This document shows positions 57,606-64,000 of a stretch of DNA of 64,000 nucleotides, piece by piece. The notes below the pieces were generated by a model. It made no database searches. It had not been told where the DNA came from and worked only from the letters and a program-made list of their open reading frames with translations. A program made the translations under genes and the position numbers. This stretch comes from Caenimonas soli (GTDB taxonomy: Bacteria > Pseudomonadota > Gammaproteobacteria > Burkholderiales > Burkholderiaceae_C). Location of the stretch: positions 124,001 to 188,000 of the forward strand of contig NZ_JABJVV010000004.1 in NCBI RefSeq assembly GCF_013155545.1, in the 5' to 3' direction. Within the stretch, counting starts at the first letter, position 1, and every line of letters begins with the position of its first letter.

Positions 57606-59300
57606 TTATTTCTCGGTGTTATCCAGCTTGGCGCGCAGCAGGGCGCCCAGGCTGGTGGTGCCGGCGTTCTCGCGAGCGGATTGCTGCGAGAGGTTCGACA
57701 TCTGTTCCTGCTGGTCGGCCATGTCCTTGGCCTTGATGGACAGCTGGATGTTGCGGGTCTTGCGGTCGATGTTCACGACCACGACCGTCACTTCGTCGCC
57801 TTCCTTCAGCACGTTGCGGGCATCTTCCACGCGGTCGCGGGAGATTTCGCTGGCGCGCAGGTAGCCCAGGATTTCCTGGCCCAGGTCGATCTCGGCGCCC
57901 TTGGGGTCGACGGTCTTGACCTTGCCCGAAACCACGGAGCCCTTGTCGTGCACGGACACGAAGGTCGTGAACGGGTCGGCGTCCAGCTGCTTGATGCCCA
58001 GGCTGATGCGCTCGCGGTCCACGTCGACGGCCAGAACGATGGCTTCGACTTCCTGGCCCTTCTTGTAGTTGCGCACGGCGGCTTCGCCGGTCTCGTTCCA
58101 GGACAGGTCGGACAGGTGCACCAGGCCGTCGATGCCTGCTGCCAGGCCGACGAACACGCCGAAGTCGGTGATCGACTTGATCGGGCCCTTGACGCGGTCG
58201 CCGCGCTTGGTGTTCTGCGCGAATTCCTGCCAGGGGTTGGCCTTGCACTGCTTCATGCCCAGGCTGATGCGGCGCTTGTCTTCGTCGATCTCGAGGACCA
58301 TGACTTCGACTTCATCGCCGAGGGACACGATCTTGGAGGGGGCGACGTTCTTGTTGGTCCAGTCCATCTCCGACACGTGCACCAGGCCTTCGATGCCGGG
58401 CTCGAGTTCCACGAACGCGCCGTAGTCGGCGATGTTGGTGATCTTGCCGAACATGCGGGTGCCTTGCGGGTAGCGGCGGTTCACGCCCATCCACGGGTCG
58501 TCGCCCATCTGCTTCAGGCCCAGGGACACGCGGTTCTTCTCGGTGTCGAACTTGAGGATCTTGGCGGTGATTTCCTGGCCGGCCTGAACGACTTCGCTCG
58601 GGTGGCGGACACGGCGCCAGGCCATGTCGGTGATGTGCAGCAGGCCGTCGATGCCGCCGAGGTCCACGAACGCACCGTATTCGGTGATGTTCTTGACGAC
58701 GCCGCGGACGACGGAGCCTTCCTTCAGGGTTTCCATCAGCTTGGCGCGCTCTTCGCCCATCGAAGCTTCGACCACGGCACGACGCGACAACACCACGTTG
58801 TTGCGCTTGCGGTCCAGCTTGATAACCTTGAACTCCATGGTCTTGTTTTCGTACGGCGTCAGGTCCTTGATCGGACGCGTGTCGATCAGCGAGCCGGGCA
58901 GGAAGGCGCGGATGCCGTTGACCAGGACCGTCAGGCCGCCCTTGACCTTGCCGCTGGTGGTGCCGGTGACGAATTCGCCGGACTCCAGGGCCTTCTCAAG
59001 GCTCATCCAGGATGCGAGGCGCTTGGCCTTGTCGCGCGACAGGATGGTGTCGCCGTAACCGTTTTCGATGGCGTCGATGGCCACCGAGACGAAATCGCCC
59101 ACCTGGACTTCGATTTCGCCCTTGTCATTCTTGAACTCGTCGATCGGCACATACGCTTCGGACTTGAGGCCGGCGTTGACGACGACAAAGCTGTGTTCGA
59201 TACGCACCACTTCGGAAGTGATCACTTCGCCGGTGCGCATTTCAGAGCGCTGCAGCGATTCCTCGAACATCGAGGCAAAAGATTCCATGGATTCAGACAT
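57606..59300 (-). CDS. rpsA: 30S ribosomal protein S1
   Basis: 564 residues from the ATG at 59300, with AAGGAA upstream; an earlier ATG at 59315 adds five unlikely residues. Six S1 repeats (first after about residue 20: [29 protein letters not shown]; later ones contain [18 protein letters not shown] and [19 protein letters not shown]). Binds mRNA to the 30S subunit during initiation. Standard place between aroA/cmk and ihfB. The 172-base gap upstream is likely the rpsA promoter region; I see no other gene in it. Confidence 0.97.
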   Translation of the reverse strand: MSESMESFASMFEESLQRSEMRTGEVITSEVVRIEHSFVVVNAGLKSEAYVPIDEFKNDKGEIEVQVGDFVSVAIDAIENGYGDTILSRDKAKRLASWMSLEKALESGEFVTGTTSGKVKGGLTVLVNGIRAFLPGSLIDTRPIKDLTPYENKTMEFKVIKLDRKRNNVVLSRRAVVEASMGEERAKLMETLKEGSVVRGVVKNITEYGAFVDLGGIDGLLHITDMAWRRVRHPSEVVQAGQEITAKILKFDTEKNRVSLGLKQMGDDPWMGVNRRYPQGTRMFGKITNIADYGAFVELEPGIEGLVHVSEMDWTNKNVAPSKIVSLGDEVEVMVLEIDEDKRRISLGMKQCKANPWQEFAQNTKRGDRVKGPIKSITDFGVFVGLAAGIDGLVHLSDLSWNETGEAAVRNYKKGQEVEAIVLAVDVDRERISLGIKQLDADPFTTFVSVHDKGSVVSGKVKTVDPKGAEIDLGQEILGYLRASEISRDRVEDARNVLKEGDEVTVVVVNIDRKTRNIQLSIKAKDMADQQEQMSNLSQQSARENAGTTSLGALLRAKLDNTEK

Positions 59301-59472
59301 TCGGTTTCCTTGCACGTCGCACAGGTTTCCAGACGCAAAAGCAAAATCGCTTCAACGCGGCTGTTTCTAGGACTGGGACGGCGGTTTGTGCGGCTTGGCA
59401 CCGCGGGTTAAGTTGTTGAACCACACTGCCTGGTGCGCTGGCGCGCGAGAAGGGCGGCGTGGGCCGGAAAAC

Positions 59473-61467
59473 CTAATGGGCGGACCCAAAAGGCTGTTTG
59501 CCCTCCCACCACTGGAGCACCTGGGCCACCGATTCATCGACCGATTGACTTGAGTTATCCAGAAGGAGGGCGTCCCCGGCTGGCTTGAGTGGCGCGACTG
59601 CCCGGGACGAATCCCTTGCGTCGCGCGCTTCCAGGTCAGCGCGAAGAGCATCGATTGTAGTTGAAATTCCCTTTGAAATCAACTGCTTATGGCGGCGCTC
59701 GGCGCGTTGGGCGGCGCTCGCCGTGAGATAGACCTTCATCTGGGCGTCGGGAAAGATCACCGTGCCCATGTCGCGCCCGTCGGCCACCAGCCCGGGCAGC
59801 CGCCGGAAGCTCTGCTGCAAAGCCACCAGCGCCGTGCGCACGGCGGGCAGGGCGGACACCTTGGAGGCGTTCATGCCCGCTTCTTCGGTGCGGATGGCAT
59901 CGGTCACGTCCTGCTCGCCCAGCAGGACCTGGCCGCCCAGGAAGCGCACGGGCAGGGTTTCGGCCATCTTGCCGATGCTGTGCTCGTGGGCCGCGTCCAG
60001 CGCCAGCCCGGCCCGGACGGCGGCGAATGCGGTGATGCGGTAAAGCGCGCCGGAATCCAGGTAGTGGTAGCCGAGCCTGTGGGCAACCTGGGAGGCCAAT
60101 GTCCCCTTGCCCGAGGCGGTCGGGCCGTCGACGCAGATCACCGGAATGCGCGGCGCTGGAGTCTGCACGACCGCGAACAAGGTTTCGAAGTAGTCGGGGA
60201 AGGTCTTGCCCACGCACTTCGGGTCCTCGATGCGCACCTGCACGCCCGCCGGATTGAAGGCGGCCAAGGAGAAGCACATCGCGATGCGATGGTCGTCGTA
60301 GGTATGGATGCTGGCCGGTTTCCATTGGACAGGCGGCGTGACCGTGATGAAGTCCGGCCCTTCCACGATTTCGGCGCCCAGCTTTCGCAACTCCTTGGCC
60401 ATGGCGGCCAGGCGATCGGTTTCCTTCACGCGCCAGCTGGCGATGTTGCGCAGGGTGGTGGTGCCGTCGGCGTATAGCGCCATCACCGCCAGGGTCATGG
60501 CTGCATCCGGGATGTGGTTGCAGTCCAGGTCTATGGCCTTGAGCGGCCAGGCGCCACGCGACACCTCCAGCGAATTGGGGCCGCCGTTCACCTGCGCACC
60601 CATCAGGCGCGCGGCATCGATGAAGCGGATGTCGCCCTGGATGGAGTCCTCGCCCACGCCGGAAACGCGCAGCGGCTGGCCTTGAGCCGCCGCGATCGCG
60701 CCGAGCGCCACGAAGTAACTGGCGGAGGAAGCGTCGGCCTCCACGTGGATGCTGCCGGGGGAGCGGAAGTTGCTGCCGGCGGGAATGGTGAAGCGCTGCC
60801 AGCCTTCGCGCCGCACGGTGATGCCGAAACGGGCCAGCAGATTCAACGTGATCTCGATGTAGGGCTTGGAGATCAGCTCGCCGGTCACTTCGATCACGAC
60901 GTCCTGCTTGGCCACCAACGGCAGCGCCATCAACAAGGCGGTGAGGAACTGGCTCGAGACATCGCCGCGGACCTGGATGGGCCGGTCGAGTTTGAGCTGG
61001 GGCCGTCCGATGCGCAGCGGCGGATAGCCCTCGGTTCCCAGGTACTGGATGTCGCAGCCCAACTGGCGTAGCGCATCGACCAGGTCGCCGATGGGCCTTT
61101 CGTGCATGCGAGCCACGCCGCTCAGCTCGAACTCGCCTCCAATGACAGCCAGCGCCGCCGTCAAGGGGCGCATTGCCGTGCCGGCGTTGCCCAGGAATAG
61201 CCTGGCAGGCAGCGCCGGCGCCCGGCCGCCCAGCCCGGTGATCTCGACGGCCTTCCCGCTGTGCTTTGCGCCGCAACCTAGCGCGCGCAGGGCGTTCAGC
61301 ATGACGCGCGTGTCGTCGGAGTCCAGCAATTCGTGCACGGTGGTGGTCCCGGCGCTCAGAGCGGCCAGCAGCAGCACACGGTTGGAGATGCTCTTGGAAC
61401 CGGGCAACAGCACGGTCCCCGCGGCGCTGTCCAACGGCGGTATGTCCAGGAACTCGGTCGCGAACAT
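59473..61467 (-). CDS. aroA: bifunctional EPSP synthase / cytidylate kinase fusion
   Basis: 664 residues. Residues 1 to about 435 are Aro[64 protein letters not shown] and [15 protein letters not shown]. Residues about 445-664 are cytidylate kinase: [20 protein letters not shown] (Walker A, Asp446 region), [11 protein letters not shown] and [17 protein letters not shown]. In most bacteria aroA and cmk are separate; here no stop separates them. It joins the step making EPSP from shikimate-3-phosphate to phosphorylation of CMP. Lies between tyrA and rpsA, the usual place of both genes. Confidence 0.95.
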   Translation of the reverse strand: MFATEFLDIPPLDSAAGTVLLPGSKSISNRVLLLAALSAGTTTVHELLDSDDTRVMLNALRALGCGAKHSGKAVEITGLGGRAPALPARLFLGNAGTAMRPLTAALAVIGGEFELSGVARMHERPIGDLVDALRQLGCDIQYLGTEGYPPLRIGRPQLKLDRPIQVRGDVSSQFLTALLMALPLVAKQDVVIEVTGELISKPYIEITLNLLARFGITVRREGWQRFTIPAGSNFRSPGSIHVEADASSASYFVALGAIAAAQGQPLRVSGVGEDSIQGDIRFIDAARLMGAQVNGGPNSLEVSRGAWPLKAIDLDCNHIPDAAMTLAVMALYADGTTTLRNIASWRVKETDRLAAMAKELRKLGAEIVEGPDFITVTPPVQWKPASIHTYDDHRIAMCFSLAAFNPAGVQVRIEDPKCVGKTFPDYFETLFAVVQTPAPRIPVICVDGPTASGKGTLASQVAHRLGYHYLDSGALYRITAFAAVRAGLALDAAHEHSIGKMAETLPVRFLGGQVLLGEQDVTDAIRTEEAGMNASKVSALPAVRTALVALQQSFRRLPGLVADGRDMGTVIFPDAQMKVYLTASAAQRAERRHKQLISKGISTTIDALRADLEARDARDSSRAVAPLKPAGDALLLDNSSQSVDESVAQVLQWWEGKQPFGSAH

Positions 61468-61489
61468 CAGGGCTTGAGCAGGGCGCTCG

Positions 61490-62362
61490 TCATTTCTTGG
61501 AGGTGCCCATGCGCCAATGCGCGCGGGTCTCGCTGGCCTGGTTGATCAGGTCTTCCAGGGCTTCGCCGTTGCCGCTCTCGATCATCAGTTCCATGGCGTG
61601 GAGCGTGCGCTGAAAGACCTTGGACTGGGCCAGCAATTCCTGCCGGTTGGCCAGCAGGATGTCGCGCCACATCTTGGGATCGCTCGCGGCGATACGGGTG
61701 AAGTCGCGAAAGCCCGGGCCGGCCAGGGAGAGGTAGTCCTTGCCGTGGTTCTGCGAAGTAATGCCGTTGATGAGCGCGAAGGCGATGAGGTGGGGCAGGT
61801 GGCTCACGGCGGCGAAGGCGGCGTCGTGGTCATCGGGCGTCATCTTCAGCACGTTGCAGCCCAGCCCTTCCCAGACTTGGACGGCTTTTTCGGCCTGAGC
61901 CGGATGCGTGCGATCGATGGGTGTCAGGATGATCTGCTTGCCCGTGTACAAGTCGGGATCGGCGTGCTCCACCCCCGACACTTCCTTGCCGGTGATCGGA
62001 TGGCAGGGCACGAACGAGCCGATGTGGTCGCGCAGCACGCGGCGGGCCGAATCGATGACGTCGCGCTTGGTGGAGCCCACGTCCATGATCAGCATGTCGT
62101 TGGTGACCAGGTGCTTGATGGCCTTGAGCGTGGCCTCGGTCGCTGAGACCGGCACCGCCAGCAACACGATGTCGGCCCCCGAAACGGCCAGCAGGGCAGA
62201 CGGCGCCTCGACGTCGATCACGCCCATGGACAACGCACGTTGCGTGGTGGACGGCGATTTGCTGTAGCCGACGACGCGTTTCACCAGACCGGCGCGCTTG
62301 AGCGCCAGGGCGAAAGAGCCCCCCATGAGGCCGCAGCCGATCAGACCAAGTTGCTCGAACAT
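61490..62362 (-). CDS. tyrA: prephenate dehydrogenase
   Basis: 290 residues. NAD-binding start [54 protein letters not shown] and [17 protein letters not shown] are the TyrA signatures. Oxidises prephenate to 4-hydroxyphenylpyruvate for tyrosine. 9 bases after pheA and 22 before aroA/cmk. Confidence 0.95.
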   Translation of the reverse strand: MFEQLGLIGCGLMGGSFALALKRAGLVKRVVGYSKSPSTTQRALSMGVIDVEAPSALLAVSGADIVLLAVPVSATEATLKAIKHLVTNDMLIMDVGSTKRDVIDSARRVLRDHIGSFVPCHPITGKEVSGVEHADPDLYTGKQIILTPIDRTHPAQAEKAVQVWEGLGCNVLKMTPDDHDAAFAAVSHLPHLIAFALINGITSQNHGKDYLSLAGPGFRDFTRIAASDPKMWRDILLANRQELLAQSKVFQRTLHAMELMIESGNGEALEDLINQASETRAHWRMGTSKK

Positions 62363-62371
62363 ATTTTCGTT

Positions 62372-63454
62372 TTAATCGCCGACGGGATAGGTGCCTAGCA
62401 CCTTGTAGAAGGCACAGAGGGACTGGAGATCTTTGAGCGCCGCAGCCACATGAGGCTGCGAGGGGTGGCCTTGCACGTCGATATAGAAATAGTATTCCCA
62501 CTGGCCGGATCGCGCCGGCCGCGACTCGAACCTCGTCATGGAGACACCATGCTGTTTGAGCGGGACCAGGATGTCGTGGACAGCGCCGGGCCGGTTGGGA
62601 ACGGAAACCACCAGGCTGACGCAGTCGCGGCCGGAGGCCTGCGGCGCTTCCAGGGTCTGCGGCAGGCAGATTACGGCGAAGCGTGTGCGGTTGAACGGGT
62701 CGTCCTGGATGGCGTGCGCTGCGATGTGCAGGCCGAATTCGCTGCCGGCGCGTTCCCCGGCGATGCCGGCCCACGCCGGGTTGGTGGCCGCCAGCCGGGC
62801 GCCCTCGGCGTTGCTCGACACCGCGCGGCGCTCGGCCTTCGGCAGGTGCTTGTTCAACCAGCCCTGGCACTGCGCCAGCGCCTGGGGATGGGCCAGCACC
62901 ACCTCCACGCCATCCAAGGAATTGGACAGGCGCAAAAGGTGATGGCGCACCAGCAGGCTGATCTCGCCGACGATATGAAGGGGCGAGTGCAGCAGCAGGT
63001 CGAGCGAACGCGTGACCACGCCTTCGCTGTTGTTCTCCACCGGCACCACGCCGAAATCGGCCGTGCCCGCGGTCGCCGCATGGAACACCTCGTCGAAGTT
63101 GACGCAGGGCACATGCTCGATGCTGGAGCCGAAGAACTGCACCGCGGCCTGCTCGCTGAAGGTGCCGGCCGGGCCCAGGTAGGCCACGCGCTGCGGCGCT
63201 TCCAACGCCCGGCAGGCCGACATGATTTCGCGCCAGATGGTCGCGACGTTGCTTGCCTTCAGCGGCCCCGGGTTGGCGGCCTGAAGGCCGTTGATGACCT
63301 GGGCCTCGCGGTCGGGGCGGAACACGGTCGAGCCTTCCGCGCGTTTGAGGTCCCCGACCTCGTTGGCCAGTGCCGCCCGGCGATTGAGGGCGGCCAGCAG
63401 TTCGCGATCGACGGCATCGATCTCGTTGCGCAGCTGGGCCAGGTCCTTTTTCAT
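62372..63454 (-). CDS. pheA: bifunctional chorismate mutase / prephenate dehydratase
   Basis: 360 residues. N-terminal AroQ mutase (LAQLRNEIDAVDRELLAALNRRAALANEVG, about 1-85), prephenate dehydratase (VAYLGPAGTFSEQAAVQFFG, then FGVVPVENNSEGVV, about 95-270) and a C-terminal ACT domain for phenylalanine feedback (VSVPNRPGAVHDILVPLKQHGVSMTRFESRPA). The start overlaps the gyrA stop by 4 bases. No serC or hisC gene lies between gyrA and tyrA as in some relatives. Confidence 0.96.
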   Translation of the reverse strand: MKKDLAQLRNEIDAVDRELLAALNRRAALANEVGDLKRAEGSTVFRPDREAQVINGLQAANPGPLKASNVATIWREIMSACRALEAPQRVAYLGPAGTFSEQAAVQFFGSSIEHVPCVNFDEVFHAATAGTADFGVVPVENNSEGVVTRSLDLLLHSPLHIVGEISLLVRHHLLRLSNSLDGVEVVLAHPQALAQCQGWLNKHLPKAERRAVSSNAEGARLAATNPAWAGIAGERAGSEFGLHIAAHAIQDDPFNRTRFAVICLPQTLEAPQASGRDCVSLVVSVPNRPGAVHDILVPLKQHGVSMTRFESRPARSGQWEYYFYIDVQGHPSQPHVAAALKDLQSLCAFYKVLGTYPVGD

Positions 63455-64000
63455 GCGGCCTCGTCGTTGCCGGCCGGGTCTTCCTCACCCTCGGCGGCCT
63501 GCGCGTCGTTTTCGACGATGCGCTGGAGCCCGCTCAGCTTGGAACCCTCGTCCAGGCCGATCAGGGTGACGCCCTGGGTGGCGCGGCCCAGCTCGCGGAT
63601 TTCGCTGACACGGGTGCGGACCAGGACGCCCTTATCGGTGATCAGCATGATCTCGTCGTCGGCGTGGACCAGCGTGGCGGCGACCACCTTGCCGTTGCGC
63701 TCGCTCTGCTGGATCGCGATCATGCCCTTGGTGCCGCGGCCATGCCGGGTGTATTCGGTGATGCTGGTGCGCTTGCCATAGCCGTTGGCCGTGGCCGTCA
63801 GCACGCTTTGCTGTTCGTCCTCGGCCACCAACATGGCGATCACGCTTTGTCCGGGGTCCAGCGCCATGCCGCGCACACCGCGCGCTGCGCGGCCCAGCGG
63901 CCGCACGTCATCCTCGTCGAAGCGCACCGCCTTGCCGCCGTCGGAGAACAGCATCACGTCATGCTTGCCGTCGGTCAGCGCCGCGCCGATCAGGTAGTCG
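63451..64000 (-). CDS. gyrA: DNA gyrase subunit A, C-terminal part (5' end outside the window)
   Basis: The frame is open to the right edge, so only the last about 183 residues are visible. The beta-pinwheel repeats of the GyrA C-terminus are clear: FDEDDVRPLGRAARGVRGMAL (GyrA box region), NGYGKRTSITEYTRHGRGTKGMIAI, LITDKGVLVRTRVSEIRELGRATQGVTLI. The end is an acidic tail (NDAQAAEGEEDPAGNDEAA). Works with GyrB to add negative supercoils. Confidence 0.96.
   Translation of the reverse strand, partial: DYLIGAALTDGKHDVMLFSDGGKAVRFDEDDVRPLGRAARGVRGMALDPGQSVIAMLVAEDEQQSVLTATANGYGKRTSITEYTRHGRGTKGMIAIQQSERNGKVVAATLVHADDEIMLITDKGVLVRTRVSEIRELGRATQGVTLIGLDEGSKLSGLQRIVENDAQAAEGEEDPAGNDEAA

Overview
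The window is high-GC DNA that looks like a betaproteobacterial chromosome, most likely from the Comamonadaceae (Ramlibacter/Variovorax/Polaromonas type). The pointers are an AroA-cytidylate kinase fusion, the block gyrA-pheA-tyrA-aroA/cmk-rpsA-ihfB-lapA-lapB-rfaE1-rfaD, a Bug-type solute receptor, many TRAP transporter parts, and a CoxSLM-type molybdenum hydroxylase cluster with its maturation genes. I see no tRNA or rRNA gene, insertion sequence, prophage or CRISPR array. Coding density is high and genes are usually packed with ATGA or 4-base overlaps.

Layout. (1) 1-14.0 kb, stress-flavoured accessory genes: the end of a spermidine-synthase-like protein, a YXWGXW protein with a calcium-type repeat, two DUF4142 proteins, a DUF4019 protein, a divergent DUF72/UvrD-like helicase pair sharing a LexA-type SOS box, an unusual papain-like peptidase joined to an alpha/beta hydrolase, a tyrosine phosphatase, a cardiolipin-synthase-like PLD protein, a membrane-anchored hydrolase, a cation/proton antiporter and three small low-complexity proteins. 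(2) 14-20.4 kb, metabolic genes: FAD monooxygenase, adenosine deaminase coupled to a Bug receptor, mercaptopyruvate sulfurtransferase, DMT exporter, Rieske oxygenase. (3) 20.6-23.7 kb, the isoprenoid operon xseB-ispA-dxs. (4) 24-30 kb, three tandem DctP receptors of the 2-oxoacid (TakP) type facing a convergent TRAP permease pair. (5) 30-35 kb, a SenA/EgtB-like enzyme lacking one predicted iron ligand, then a tungstate ABC transporter (tupBCA) with a divergent HTH plus binding-protein regulator. (6) 35-43.7 kb, a GAF-Fis regulator divergent from a CoxS-L-M-D-E-G-XdhC operon. (7) 43.7-53 kb, a second TRAP system, an orphan paralogous receptor, an Asp/Glu racemase-family enzyme, a winged-helix regulator and a fused 5-oxoprolinase/hydantoinase, together suggesting uptake and opening of 5-oxoproline or a related cyclic amide. 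(8) 53.2-64 kb, on the minus strand, housekeeping genes for LPS heptose and LPS control (rfaD, rfaE1, lapB, lapA), IHF beta, ribosomal protein S1, aromatic amino acid synthesis and the end of gyrA.

Three copies of one REP-like palindromic element lie between genes at 5.77, 23.7 and 57.5 kb. The points most worth following up are the peptidase-hydrolase fusion, the SenA-like protein with Arg in place of a metal-binding His, the DctP triplet with a substituted pocket residue, the proposed 5-oxoproline module and its AT-rich control region, and the SOS box over the helicase.
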